From: Actinomadura madurae | GTDB lineage: Bacteria > Actinomycetota > Actinomycetes > Streptosporangiales > Streptosporangiaceae | Direction: 5' to 3' | DNA length: 64,000 nt | Assembly (NCBI RefSeq): GCF_900115095.1 | Contig: NZ_FOVH01000002.1 | Location: forward strand, 744,001 to 808,000 | Part shown: piece after piece, positions 35,925 through 47,371 of the stretch | Layout: each line of letters starts with the position of its first letter | Numbering within the stretch: the first letter of the stretch is position 1 | Made by a program: the position numbers and the translations under genes | Notes under the pieces: model-generated | Database searches by the model: none | What the model saw: only the letters and a program-made list of their open reading frames with translations | Told to the model about the DNA's origin: nothing

Positions 35925-36243
35925 CGGGGGTCTCCGGGCGGGTGCGAGGGGCGGGTCGACGCGGTGACCGTGGGTGTCACGTTGGGAGGCAGTACGGGAC
36001 CCCTGGGCCCGCCGGTTCAACTGGAGACCGTTTCGAGGCGAATTTTCCAGTTGCTCCCTTACTTGTTCGCGACCTTTTCCTTACCCCCGGGGCGGACGCC
36101 CCCCGGGCCGCGTCTCAGGTTCGTAGGGGGACGGCAGGATCCGAACGACCGCGCCAGGGTCTTCGCCGGGCACATTCATTCCGGTCGTGGAGCGAATGAG
36201 GGCACCGAGCCCATTTGCCCAACCGATGACGAGGGGCGGCAGA
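35925..36243. other. Divergent region between the sigma and cyclase-like genes
   Basis: No coding frame is credible in these 319 bases. A GC palindrome at 36084-36107 could be a hairpin; it only partly resembles the G6/C6 repeat family. The stretch 36030-36090 is AT-richer and may hold a promoter. Confidence 0.4.
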
Positions 36244-36921
36244 GTGAAGGGAAACGGGGAAGCACAGCTCAGCTACCGCCTGCTGCTGGCGGTGGACATC
36301 CAGGGGTACAGCCGGCGCGACACCCGCGAGCAGCTGCGCGCGCAGCGGCTGCTCTCGGACGCGCTCGACCGCGCGGCCCGGGGCGTCGGCCTCGACCGGG
36401 CCGGCTGGGACAAGCAGGTCGGCGGGGACGGGGAGCTCGCCACACTGCCGGACGGGGTCGACCCGGCGACGGTGGCCGGCGACTTCGTGATCGGCCTCGA
36501 CGAGGCGCTGCGCGTGGTCAACGAGGACGCCGGCCGGTTCCGGCTGCGGGTGCGGCTCGCGCTGCACCACGGCACGCTCACCGCGGGGCCGTTCGGCCCG
36601 GCCGGCGACGCGCCGATCGTCGTCCAGCGGCTGCTGGACGCGACGCCGCTGCGCCGCCTGCTGATCGACGACGAGGACCGCGACCTGGCCTACGTCGTGT
36701 CGGACTCGCTGTTCGACGACGTCGTGCGGACCGGGTTCTGCGCCCTGCCGCCGGGAGACTTCCACGCCGTCAAGGTCGTCGCGAAGGGCGCGGCGTTCCG
36801 CGGCCACATCCTCACCGGCCGCGCGGCCCGCTCCGGCGCGCCGTCCGCGCGGGGCGGCCAGGATCCCGGGCTCGTCCCGCGAGCCCGCGTCCTGGACTTC
36901 CCCGCCCTCGCCGCGAGGTGA
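36244..36921 (+). CDS. Nucleotidyl-cyclase-like protein, probably inactive
   Basis: The 225-residue soluble protein looks like a lone class III cyclase domain of the actinobacterial type. LLLAVDIQGYSRRD matches the first metal-binding strand (DIxGY/F), and WDKQVGGDGELATLPDG the second Asp region. LALHHGTLTAGPFGPAGDAPIVVQRLLD fits the later core. The substrate-selecting Lys/Asp pair and the transition-state Asn/Arg are not evident, so it may bind nucleotide without catalysis. GTG 36244 is chosen for the GAGGGG eight bases upstream; earlier in-frame ATGs overlap that site. Confidence 0.7.
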   Translation: MKGNGEAQLSYRLLLAVDIQGYSRRDTREQLRAQRLLSDALDRAARGVGLDRAGWDKQVGGDGELATLPDGVDPATVAGDFVIGLDEALRVVNEDAGRFRLRVRLALHHGTLTAGPFGPAGDAPIVVQRLLDATPLRRLLIDDEDRDLAYVVSDSLFDDVVRTGFCALPPGDFHAVKVVAKGAAFRGHILTGRAARSGAPSARGGQDPGLVPRARVLDFPALAAR

Positions 36922-36991
36922 GAGGCGTCGGGAGGGCGAGCACGTCCGCGGCCGGGGCCGGTGATCGCCGGAGGGCCCGCCGCGTGGCGGG

Positions 36992-37771
36992 TCAGACGGG
37001 CAGAAGGGCGGCGAGCAGCCGGTTGTGGCCGTGCTGCCACAGCGTGCCGATCTCGGTGAAGCCGGCCGTGCGCAGCGCCTCGGTGTGCGCGGACAGCAGG
37101 CGGGCCGGCGCGCCGTGGTGCCCGGTGACGTCGTCGGCGCTCTGCGCGCGCAGGCCGGCGAAGGCGGGGTCGGCGCCGATCGCCTCCCACCACTGCGCCC
37201 AGGTCTCCGGGCGCGGGACGGCCGCATGCCGCCGGGCCGCCGCCCGTTCCCGCACTGCGCCCTCCAGCCGGTCCAGGCCGGGCGTTGCGTCGTCGGCGTG
37301 CAGGTCGTCGCCGTTGAGGAACAGCCCGCCGGGGCGCAGTACGGTCGCCAGCTCGGCGTAGACCACGCGCAGGTCGGCGGGGGAGATCCAGTGCAGCGCG
37401 GTGGTGCTCACGGCGGCGTCGGCCTGCCGGGGCAGCCGCAGCCGGGCGGCCCAGCCGGGCTCGCGCAGGTCGAGCGTGGTGAAGGCGATGCCGTCGCGGC
37501 CGGCGTGCACGGCCCGGCCGAGCGACAGCAGCAGGGGGTCGGCGTCGATGGCGACGACGGTGGCGGCGGGGATCCGGTCGAGGATGCGGCCGGCGAGCGA
37601 GCCGGGCCCGCAGCCGAGGTCCAGCACCAGCGGGTCGGGACGCTCCGCGGCCGCCTCCACCGCGTCGATCATCACGGTGAAGCGGTCCTCGCGATCGGGG
37701 ACGTACCCCTCCTGCTGGGCGTCCCAGCGCGCGATCCAGGTACCGGCGGCCTCCCGGCCGAGCAGCGTCAT
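36992..37771 (-). CDS. Class I SAM-dependent methyltransferase
   Basis: The 259-residue protein has the SAM-binding motif LVLDLGCGPGSLAGRIL, the acidic motif VVAIDADPLLLSLG, and the methyltransferase strand PRQADAAVSTTALHWI. The substrate is unknown; the C-terminal half is typical of small-molecule methyltransferases. ATG 37771 follows AGGAGGA, so the earlier in-frame ATG 37792 is less likely. It is divergent from the CGNR gene with an inverted repeat between. Confidence 0.9.
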   Translation of the reverse strand: MTLLGREAAGTWIARWDAQQEGYVPDREDRFTVMIDAVEAAAERPDPLVLDLGCGPGSLAGRILDRIPAATVVAIDADPLLLSLGRAVHAGRDGIAFTTLDLREPGWAARLRLPRQADAAVSTTALHWISPADLRVVYAELATVLRPGGLFLNGDDLHADDATPGLDRLEGAVRERAAARRHAAVPRPETWAQWWEAIGADPAFAGLRAQSADDVTGHHGAPARLLSAHTEALRTAGFTEIGTLWQHGHNRLLAALLPV

Positions 37772-37799
37772 GACTCCTCCTGTGACTGTCATGTAGCCT

Positions 37800-37841
37800 T
37801 TGACCAGTGACAAGCTAACCCGGAAGGGCGTAACTGGTCAA
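37800..37841. promoter_or_regulatory. Long-spaced inverted repeat between methyltransferase and CGNR genes
   Basis: TTGACCAGT (37800-37808) and ACTGGTCAA (37833-37841) are perfect 9-base inverted arms separated by 24 bases. The right arm touches the CGNR start codon and the left arm lies 29 bases upstream of the methyltransferase start. The layout suggests a dimeric regulator, perhaps the CGNR protein itself, controlling both genes. Confidence 0.55.
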
Positions 37842-38414
37842 GTGAACTTCAACAGTCATACCGATGGCGTGGTGGCGTCCGCCGTGAAGCTCGTCAACGG
37901 GCTGACCGAGGGGGAGCGGCGCGGGCGGCCCTACACGCCGCCCACCGGGGAGGGCCTGGCCGCCGTGGGCATGGAGGCCCTCCAGGGCATCAGCAGGCGC
38001 ACCGCCCTGACCGCGGACGAGGCCGCCGAGTTGGCCGCCGTCGCCCGCGAGCTGCGCGTGGTGTTCGAGGCCGTCGCCGCCGGCGACGTGAACGCCGCCG
38101 CAGGGCAGCTGAACCGGCTGCTGGCGCGGACCCGGGCCAGGCCCCGGCTGGCACGCCACGACGGCGAGCCGTGGCACCTGCACTTCCACGGCGAGGGCGG
38201 CACCATCACCACCGACTGGGGCGCCACCTGCGCGACCGGTCTCGCGGTCGTCCTCGGCGGCGAGATGCACGACCGCCTCGGCGTCTGCACCGCGCCGCAC
38301 TGCGACCGCGTCTACGTCGACACCTCCCGCAACGGCACCCGCCGGTTCTGCGGGACCGCCTGCCAGAACCGCGTCAAGGCCGCCGCGTTCCGCGCCCGCG
38401 CCCACTCCTCCTGA
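37842..38414 (+). CDS. CGNR zinc-finger regulator (ABATE domain)
   Basis: The 190-residue protein starts VNFNSHTDGVVASAVKLVNGLTEGERRGRPYTPP, the standard opening of the ABATE domain, and ends with the CGNR zinc finger C-x4-CDRVYVDTSRNGTRRFCGTACQNRVKAAAFRAR. Proteins of this family are stress-linked DNA-binding regulators of actinobacteria. GTG 37842 is preferred because it begins exactly at the family N-terminus; a TTG at 37800 would run through the inverted repeat. It probably regulates itself and the divergent methyltransferase. Confidence 0.9.
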   Translation: MNFNSHTDGVVASAVKLVNGLTEGERRGRPYTPPTGEGLAAVGMEALQGISRRTALTADEAAELAAVARELRVVFEAVAAGDVNAAAGQLNRLLARTRARPRLARHDGEPWHLHFHGEGGTITTDWGATCATGLAVVLGGEMHDRLGVCTAPHCDRVYVDTSRNGTRRFCGTACQNRVKAAAFRARAHSS

Positions 38415-38445
38415 CACCCCGCCAACGGCGGTGTAGCGTGTGGCG

Positions 38446-38913
38446 ATGATCCAGGCCACCGCCACCACCACCGCCGCGCCCGAGGATCTGTTCCGGCACC
38501 TCGCCGTCCCCGAGGCGTGGGGCCGCTGGGGCAGGTTCCCCACCCCGGCCAGGCAGGCGCGCAAGGGCGACACGACCACCTACGGCGTCGGGACGGTCAA
38601 GAAGATCTGGCCGGCCAGCGAGCAGACCGTCGCCTACGAGCCCTATACGCACTTCGGCTACATCGCGCTGAGAGGGCTCCCCGTCCGCCGCTACCGCTCC
38701 GACGTCCACCTGGAGAACGGCGGGCACCTCGAGAATGGCGGGCAGGGCACCCTCATCCGGTGGGAGGCGACGTTCGAGCCGCTGATCCCCGGAACCGGCG
38801 CGCTGGTCGGGTTCGGGCTGCGGCTGATGCTGAAGACGTTCGTCAAGTGGCTGCCCGCGCACGTCGAGGACTGCCCCGCCGACTGCCCCGCCCGCCGGGC
38901 GGGCGACATCTGA
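38446..38913 (+). CDS. SRPBCC-family protein (polyketide cyclase-like)
   Basis: The 155-residue protein follows the START/SRPBCC pattern: an N-terminal strand with AAPEDLFRHLAVPEAWGRWGRFP, central strands with the GVGTVKKIWPASEQTVAYEP segment, and a long C-terminal helix (LMLKTFVKWLPAHVEDC). These bind hydrophobic ligands. A tandem repeat HLENGGHLENGG is visible near residue 90. TAGCGT at 38434-38439 lies six bases before ATG 38446, so the message may be leaderless. Confidence 0.82.
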   Translation: MIQATATTTAAPEDLFRHLAVPEAWGRWGRFPTPARQARKGDTTTYGVGTVKKIWPASEQTVAYEPYTHFGYIALRGLPVRRYRSDVHLENGGHLENGGQGTLIRWEATFEPLIPGTGALVGFGLRLMLKTFVKWLPAHVEDCPADCPARRAGDI

Positions 38914-38924
38914 CCCGGACAGGG

Positions 38925-39006
38925 GCCGGAGGCCGCGCGACCCCCCGCGCGACCTCCGGCGAAAAGGTGCAGGCCGAGAGCACCCCGCAGTTCCCTCGGC
39001 CTGCAC
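38925..39006. terminator. Two tandem hairpins between convergent genes
   Basis: GCCGGAGG (38925-38932) pairs with CCTCCGGC (38953-38960), with inner GCGCG/CGCGC pairing. GTGCAGGCCGAG (38967-38978) pairs perfectly with CTCGGCCTGCAC (38995-39006). They lie between the stops of the SRPBCC and GMC genes and probably form a bidirectional terminator. Confidence 0.65.
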
Positions 39007-39030
39007 GACCTTGGCCCCCCTCGGCCCCTC

Positions 39031-41511
<2,481 letters not shown>

Positions 41512-41514
41512 GCG

Positions 41515-42609
41515 TCAGCCCGCCTTCCGCTTGAGGAAGTCGAGCACCTGCGGCAGCACCTCGATGTCGATGCTCTTGCCCATGAAGACGTCCTGGTGGC
41601 CGTAGCCCGGCAGGATCGCCAGCTCGTGCCGGCCCGGCGCGATCTTCTCAAGGGCGCGGTGGCAGACGATGTTCGAGTCGGTGAACACGTTGTTGCGGTC
41701 TCCGGTGAGGAACAGGATCGGCGTGGTGACCTCGGCGGCGCCGGCCAGGTAGTCGTCCGGCAGGCTCGCGTGCCGGGCGGAGCGGGGGGCGTACTTCACC
41801 GCGCGGCCGGCCTTCACCATCGCGTGGATGTGCCGGTAGTAGTGGACGTTGCACGCCCCGAACAGGTCGGGCAGGCGCCCGTGCGTGACCGGCGACATCT
41901 TCTCGTGCGTGAAGATCGGCTTGCCGCCGCCCCACATGAAGCTGAGCATGTGGCAGGCCGGCTCGGCGCAGTCGCGGTGGAACGGCCCGACCGCCTTGGC
42001 GAGCGTCCAGCCGCGGGTCAGCACGGGGGCGGCCCCGTAGCGCGGGTCGAGATGGCACGGTCCGACGACGTACTCCATCAGCGCCGGCCCGTATGCGAGC
42101 TTGACCCTCGACCAGAGCGGCGTCCGCGGCGTCAGCGAGACGCTGTTGCAGACGAGGCTGGTGACGCCGGTGACGGTCCCGGCGAACAGGGCCATGGAGA
42201 ACGACACGGCGCCCAGGCAGTGGGAGATCACGTGCACGCGCCGGCCCCCGATGTGGCGGCGCAGCTCGGCCATCGCCGCCGGGTGGTCGAAGAGCGCGAT
42301 GTCGTCGAGGTTGTAGCGCTGGGTCTCGGCGTTGTAGGGGAACCGGCCGCTCATCCGGAAGTCCAGCGCCCACACGTCGCCGAACCCGGCGTCGTGCAGG
42401 TAGTTCACCAGGTTGGCGTGCTCCGGCATGATGTACATGTCGCTGGACGTCGTCAGGCCGTGCACCAGCAGGACCACGTCGTCGCTCTGCGCGCGGCGGA
42501 ACCGGGTCAGGGTCAGGCCGAGGCCGTCCCCGGTCGCGAAGGGGTGCACGGACACGTCGGCATCGGCGACGCCCGCGTGCGTGAAGCGCGCGATCCGCTC
42601 CTGGTCCAT
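41515..42609 (-). CDS. Alpha/beta hydrolase with Cys nucleophile (PhaC-like)
   Basis: The 364-residue protein has the alpha/beta hydrolase fold: VVLLVHGLTTSSDMYIM for the oxyanion region, VHVISHCLGAVSFSMAL for the nucleophile elbow, TPILFLTGDRNNVFTDSN for the acid and ILPGYGHQDVFMG for the His. The elbow nucleophile is Cys131 rather than Ser, as in PHA synthases, so it may transfer acyl groups rather than hydrolyse. Paired in an operon with a cholesterol-oxidase-like flavoenzyme, it probably acts on the same lipid or sterol. ATG 42609 is used; the sites at the N-terminus show no signal peptide. Confidence 0.85.
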   Translation of the reverse strand: MDQERIARFTHAGVADADVSVHPFATGDGLGLTLTRFRRAQSDDVVLLVHGLTTSSDMYIMPEHANLVNYLHDAGFGDVWALDFRMSGRFPYNAETQRYNLDDIALFDHPAAMAELRRHIGGRRVHVISHCLGAVSFSMALFAGTVTGVTSLVCNSVSLTPRTPLWSRVKLAYGPALMEYVVGPCHLDPRYGAAPVLTRGWTLAKAVGPFHRDCAEPACHMLSFMWGGGKPIFTHEKMSPVTHGRLPDLFGACNVHYYRHIHAMVKAGRAVKYAPRSARHASLPDDYLAGAAEVTTPILFLTGDRNNVFTDSNIVCHRALEKIAPGRHELAILPGYGHQDVFMGKSIDIEVLPQVLDFLKRKAG

Positions 42610-42745
42610 GGTGATCCCCTCCGGCGTTTCCGACGCCCTAACCTTGCCAAACCCGAATATCGGCGCGGCATCGTGGAGAACCCGTACTTACGTGCGCTGC
42701 GGGGTCTGGCGCGCGTACGGGACGTACGTGATGTAAGAGTCGGAT

Positions 42746-45688
42746 CTAGGCGGAACGGTTCATAGCGGTCGCGACACCGACGCGCGAGGAGACGCCGATC
42801 TTGGCGAACACGCGGGAGAGATGGGTCTCGACCGTCCGGACGCTGAGGAACAGCTGCTCGGCGATCTGCTGGTTGCTCTTGCCCTCGGCGACCAGCAGCG
42901 CGATCTCGTGCTCGCGCGGCGAGAGCCCGAACGGCAGGTCCTTCTTGGCGCCCTTGGGCCGGCCCTGGGGCGCGGGCGTGGTCGGCACCCGGACGCCGAG
43001 GCGGCGCTGCTCGCGGACGGTCTGGGCCAGCAGCCCGCGCATCCCGCACGCCTCGAAGGTCTCCGCCGCCGCGCGCAGCCGCTCGCGGGCCGCGGTGCGC
43101 TCGCCGGCGGCGGCGTGCGCGACGCCGGCGGCCAGCTCGGCGCGGCCGGCCTCGGGCCGGCGGCCCGCCTTGGCGAGCAGGCCGGCGGCCTCCGCGGCCA
43201 GCGCGGCCGACGCGGCCGGGTCGCTCGCCCGGACGGCGTGCGCACGGGTCAGCTTCGCCAGCCCGACGTCGCCGGTCAGCGCCGGATTGGCGATCGCGTC
43301 GGCGATGCCGGCCCACGCGGCGGCGTCGGCGTGGTCCTCCTGCGCGGCGCGGACCGCGGCCAGCGCCTCGGCGCAGATCACCAGCGTGCTGAAGTCCAGG
43401 CCCTGGGTGCCGTCGCCGCACGCGGCGATCAGCGCGGTCGCGCCCTCCTCCAGCCGCCCCTCGTTGATCACCGCGATGGCGCGCGCGACGTGCGCCATGT
43501 GGGTCCACCACTCGCCCGAGCCGGTGTCGTTGGCGACGGCCTCGTCCCCGGCGCGGACCGCCCGCTCGTGGTCGCCGATCCAGCTCGCCGTGAGGCACTG
43601 CTGCATCAGCCCGTAGGCCAGCACCTCCTTGGACCGCAGGTCGCGGCCGACGGCGGTGGCCTCGTCGGCGACGGCGGAGGCCTCCTCCAGCCGCCCGAGC
43701 TGGGTGAGGACGCGCGACTGCCCGGCCAGCATGTAGCCGAGGATGAACGTCTGGCCCGTCGTCCGGGTGATCGACACCAGCCGCTCGACGTGCCGCAGCG
43801 CCTCGTCGTACATGCCGAGGAACGACTCGGCGAACACCAGCCAGGCGAAGCAGTCCAGGCAGTCGGCGAAGTCGTTGTCGGACGCGGCCGAGAACAGCTG
43901 GTCGGCGGTCCGCGCGTAGGCGATCGCCTCGTCGATCTGGCCCCGCCCGTACGACACGATCGGGCGCATCGACGCCACCGCCGCGGTCAGCCCGGGGCCC
44001 CAGCCGGGGTCCCGTTCGGGAATGCTGTCCAGGACGGCCTGCGACCCGCGGGTGTCGATCTTCTGGATGCGGTCGGCGACGAGCCGGATCCGCAGCAGCA
44101 CCGCCTCGGGCGTCTGCCGGTCGGTGATGCGGCGCAGCTCGTCCAGCACCAGGGCGCGAGCCTCGTGGATCCGGCCGAGCTGGCGCTCCATCACCGCGCA
44201 CATGTGCACGGTGCGGGCGCGGCGGACGGTGTCGTCGGGCGGCAGCAGGCCGAGCAGGGTGCGGGCGCTGTCGCGGCCCTCCTCGGCGTGGCCGCTGACC
44301 GCCTGCGCCTGGGCCAGCTCGACCAGCAGCGCGAGGCGGTCCGGGTAGGCGGCGTCGGCGCCGTCGGGCATCAGGTCGAGGGCGGCCTGCAGCCAGTACG
44401 CGGCGGTGCCGGGCGCCTGCTGCGCCACGACGCGGGCGGCCTCCACCAGCGTCCGGATCGCCTCGGCGTCGCCGAACCGCGCCGACCGCACCACGTGGTG
44501 GGCGCGGACGGCCGCCGGGGCGCCCAGCTCGGCCAGCCGCGAGGAGACACGGGAGTGCGCGGCGATCCGCCAGCCGGCCGCAGTGGAGGCGTAGGCGACG
44601 TGCCGCACGAGGGGGTGCCGGAACCGGAACCGGCCGCCCGGCGCGGGCCGCACCACGTCGTGGCCGGTCAGCACGTCCAGGGCGGTGAGCGCGGCGTTCT
44701 GCTCCATCTCCGCGGCGACGGCGGCGAGCGCGGGCTCGAACACGTCCGCGGCGACGGCGGCGCCGCGCGCCATCCGCAGCGCCTCGGGCGGCAGCGCGCT
44801 CAGCTCCACCTGCAGCGCCGCCCGCACCGGCGGCGGCACCTCGGTGAGGCTCGCCACGCCCTTCTGCCAGCTCTGCCGGTCGATGCCGTCGCCGCCCGCC
44901 GGGGCGGCCCCGTCCGGCATCTTCGACAGCGCCTCAAGGTAGAAGGGGTTGCCGCCGCTGGCCTTGAACAGGGCCCTGCACCGGGTGTGGCTGACGTCCG
45001 GGCCGAGGAACTCCCTGACCTCGCTCTCGCTGAGCGGGTCGACGGCGACCCGCACGCCCTGCGGGCCGGCCGCGTCCACCAGCGCCGCCAGCCGCGGCGA
45101 CGCCTGGGCGGGCCGGTAGGCGACCGCGACCAGCACCCGGCCGCGCGGCGGGTGCCGGACGAGATGGTCCAGCAGTTCGATGGTCGCGTCGTCGGCCCAG
45201 TGCAGGTCGTCCAGGATCAGCACCAGCCCGGACGGCTCGGCCAGGTCCTCCAGCAGGTGCCGGACGGTCCGGTGCAGCTGGTAGCGCGCCGTCCGGGACT
45301 CCGGGGAGGCGGCGGGCGGCTCGCCGGTGATGTCGGCGAGCGCGGGGAACACCGTCCCCAGCAGCCGCAGCGCGCCCTGCGACAGGTGCAGGGTCTGGTC
45401 TTCGAGGTGGTCGTCGAGGGCGTCGACGACGGCGCCGAACGGCATCTCCTGCTCGAACTCGGCCGCCCGGCCCGCCACGTACGGCAGCTTGCGCGCGCCC
45501 GCGGCGTCCGCCAGCTCGTTCAGCAGCCGCGACTTGCCCGCGCCGGGCTCGCCGACCATCGCCAGGAAACCGTAGCCGCCCTCGGCCGCGTCCAGCACGC
45601 GGTCGATCTCGCGCAGCGCGTCGCGCCGGCCGACCAGCGGGCCGTTGCCGGGCCGCCCCCCGGCGCCGCGGGCCGCACGACCCTCCAT
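42746..45688 (-). CDS. LAL-type LuxR-family regulator with AAA ATPase domain
   Basis: The 980-residue protein is a large ATP-binding LuxR regulator. Walker A is VGEPGAGKSRLL, Walker B VLILDDLHWADDAT, and the C-terminus has a LuxR helix-turn-helix (LSPREHEIALLVAEGKSNQQIAEQLFLSVRTVETHLSRVFAKIGV). The long helical middle is TPR-like, as in MalT-type activators. It probably senses a small effector and drives secondary metabolism or sugar genes; its target is not evident. ATG 45688 begins MEGRAARGAGG; GTG 45694 is an alternative. A spaced inverted repeat lies about 80 bases upstream. Confidence 0.93.
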   Translation of the reverse strand: MEGRAARGAGGRPGNGPLVGRRDALREIDRVLDAAEGGYGFLAMVGEPGAGKSRLLNELADAAGARKLPYVAGRAAEFEQEMPFGAVVDALDDHLEDQTLHLSQGALRLLGTVFPALADITGEPPAASPESRTARYQLHRTVRHLLEDLAEPSGLVLILDDLHWADDATIELLDHLVRHPPRGRVLVAVAYRPAQASPRLAALVDAAGPQGVRVAVDPLSESEVREFLGPDVSHTRCRALFKASGGNPFYLEALSKMPDGAAPAGGDGIDRQSWQKGVASLTEVPPPVRAALQVELSALPPEALRMARGAAVAADVFEPALAAVAAEMEQNAALTALDVLTGHDVVRPAPGGRFRFRHPLVRHVAYASTAAGWRIAAHSRVSSRLAELGAPAAVRAHHVVRSARFGDAEAIRTLVEAARVVAQQAPGTAAYWLQAALDLMPDGADAAYPDRLALLVELAQAQAVSGHAEEGRDSARTLLGLLPPDDTVRRARTVHMCAVMERQLGRIHEARALVLDELRRITDRQTPEAVLLRIRLVADRIQKIDTRGSQAVLDSIPERDPGWGPGLTAAVASMRPIVSYGRGQIDEAIAYARTADQLFSAASDNDFADCLDCFAWLVFAESFLGMYDEALRHVERLVSITRTTGQTFILGYMLAGQSRVLTQLGRLEEASAVADEATAVGRDLRSKEVLAYGLMQQCLTASWIGDHERAVRAGDEAVANDTGSGEWWTHMAHVARAIAVINEGRLEEGATALIAACGDGTQGLDFSTLVICAEALAAVRAAQEDHADAAAWAGIADAIANPALTGDVGLAKLTRAHAVRASDPAASAALAAEAAGLLAKAGRRPEAGRAELAAGVAHAAAGERTAARERLRAAAETFEACGMRGLLAQTVREQRRLGVRVPTTPAPQGRPKGAKKDLPFGLSPREHEIALLVAEGKSNQQIAEQLFLSVRTVETHLSRVFAKIGVSSRVGVATAMNRSA

Positions 45689-45761
45689 GCTCACACCCCA
45701 CCAGGCGGTCGATACGCCGTGATCCTGCTCGTCGTCGTGGTCCCTGAGAACTGGCGGACTT

Positions 45762-45789
45762 ACCTTATCGGGTGGAACGTCAATAAGGT
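45762..45789 (-). promoter_or_regulatory. Inverted repeat upstream of the LuxR gene
   Basis: ACCTTAT (45762-45768) and ATAAGGT (45783-45789) are perfect arms around 14 bases that contain TGACGTTCC on the minus strand. AT-richness and position 75 to 100 bases upstream of the LuxR start suggest a promoter and regulator site. Confidence 0.45.
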
Positions 45790-45937
45790 GGGGCAACACG
45801 CCCCCGCCCGCGCGCGGTGCCCGCGGGCCGGTCTCCTCCGTCCATTAGCAATGAACGGCCCTCGGGCGCCCCATGTCAACCTTGGGAAGGTAAACCGTCC
45901 CGGCACCGTGACATCCCGGGGCGCCCGGAGGCACGGG

Positions 45938-47371
45938 TCAGCCCTCCAGCCCCAGGCGGGCGGCGGCTTCCCTCCAGCGCGCCTCGTCCCCGGACGGCGT
46001 GTAGCGGCGGACGTCCTGGGTGGCGGCCACCAGCGCCCGGCACTCGGCCAGGCCGCCGGCCGCGCCGTGGGCGCGGGCCTGGATCAGGACGTTGCCGAGC
46101 GCGGTCGCCTCCACCGGACCCGCCACCACCGGCAGGCCGCCGGCGTCGGCGGTCAGCCGGCACAGCAGGTCGTTGCGGCTGCCGCCGCCGACCAGGTGGA
46201 CGACGTCGACGTCCCGGCCCGACAGGCGGGACGCCTGGCGGAGCGCGGCGCGGTGCGCCAGGGCGAGGCTGTCCAGGATGCAGCGGACGGTCTCGGCCCG
46301 GGTCGACGGCTCGGGGAACCCCCGGCGGCGGCAGTGCGCGGCGATCCGGGCGGGCATGTCGCCGGGCGGCAGGAACTCCGGGTCGTCGGGGTCGACGAGG
46401 GAGCGCAGGCCCGGGACGTCCGCGGCCTCGGCGAGCAGGGCGGGCAGGTCGGGGCCGCCCCAGGTGCGCAGGGACTCCTGGAGCAGCCACAGCCCCATCA
46501 CGTTCCGCAGGTAGCGGACCGTCCCGTCGACGCCGCCCTCGTTGGTGAAGTTGGCCTTGCGGCTCGCCTCGGTCAGGACGGGCGCGTCCAGCTCCACCCC
46601 CACCAGCGACCAGGTGCCGCACGAGATGTAGGCGAACCGCTCCGTCGTCGCGGGCACGGCGACGACGGCGGACGCGGTGTCGTGGGAGCCGACGGCCGTG
46701 ACGGGCAGGGCGCCGTGGCCGGTCTCGGCCGCCACGTCCGGCCGGAGCGCGCCGATCACCGAGCCGGGGTCGCGGAGCGGCGGGAGGATCGCCGCCGGCA
46801 GGTCCAGCCGGGCGAGGAGCTCCCGCGACCAGGTGCCTTCGCGGACGTCCAGGAGGCCGGTCGTGGACGCGTTGGTCCGCTCCGCGCCGATCTCGCCCGT
46901 CAGCCAGTAGGCCAGCAGGTCCGGGATCAGCAGGAGCGTGCTCGCCGCGGCCAGGTCGTCCGCCGCCAGCTGGTAGATCGTGTTGAACGGCAGGAACTGC
47001 AGGCCGGACGCCTGGTAGAGCAGGTCGTCGCCCAGCTCGGCGCGGATCCGCTCCATCACCCCGGCCGTGCGGCCGTCGCGGTAGTGGACGGGATTGCCGA
47101 GCAGGTCGCCGTCCCCGTCCAGCAGGCCGTAGTCGACCGCCCACGAGTCGATGCCGGCCGACACCAGGCCGTGCGGCGCGGCGCGCAGGCCGTCCAGGAC
47201 GTTGCCGTAGAGCCCGAGGACGTCCCAGTGCAGGGTGCCGTTGACCCTGACCGGGCGGTTCGCGAAGCGCCGGACCTCGTCCAGGGCGAGGGTGCCCGGC
47301 CCGACGCGCCCGGCCATCACACGGCCGCTCGACGCCCCCAGGTCCACGGCGGCGAAGGTCGCTTCGCTCAT
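45938..47371 (-). CDS. rhaB: L-rhamnulokinase
   Basis: The 477-residue protein is a FGGY-type carbohydrate kinase that phosphorylates L-rhamnulose at carbon 1. It opens FAAVDLGASSGRVMAGRV (phosphate binding), has AGIDSWAVDYGLLDGDGDLLGNPVHYRD (substrate Asp region), YISCGTWSLVGVELDAPV and HLVGGGSRNDLLCRLTADA (adenosine binding) near the end, the RhaB pattern. It is the last gene of the leftward operon. ATG 47371 overlaps the lutC stop by four bases. Length is normal for RhaB. Confidence 0.95.
   Translation of the reverse strand: MSEATFAAVDLGASSGRVMAGRVGPGTLALDEVRRFANRPVRVNGTLHWDVLGLYGNVLDGLRAAPHGLVSAGIDSWAVDYGLLDGDGDLLGNPVHYRDGRTAGVMERIRAELGDDLLYQASGLQFLPFNTIYQLAADDLAAASTLLLIPDLLAYWLTGEIGAERTNASTTGLLDVREGTWSRELLARLDLPAAILPPLRDPGSVIGALRPDVAAETGHGALPVTAVGSHDTASAVVAVPATTERFAYISCGTWSLVGVELDAPVLTEASRKANFTNEGGVDGTVRYLRNVMGLWLLQESLRTWGGPDLPALLAEAADVPGLRSLVDPDDPEFLPPGDMPARIAAHCRRRGFPEPSTRAETVRCILDSLALAHRAALRQASRLSGRDVDVVHLVGGGSRNDLLCRLTADAGGLPVVAGPVEATALGNVLIQARAHGAAGGLAECRALVAATQDVRRYTPSGDEARWREAAARLGLEG

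Noticed and set aside
36084..36107. Sixth copy of the G6/C6 repeat
   Set aside because: The spacing and run lengths differ from the other five copies. It is better called an ordinary GC palindrome.
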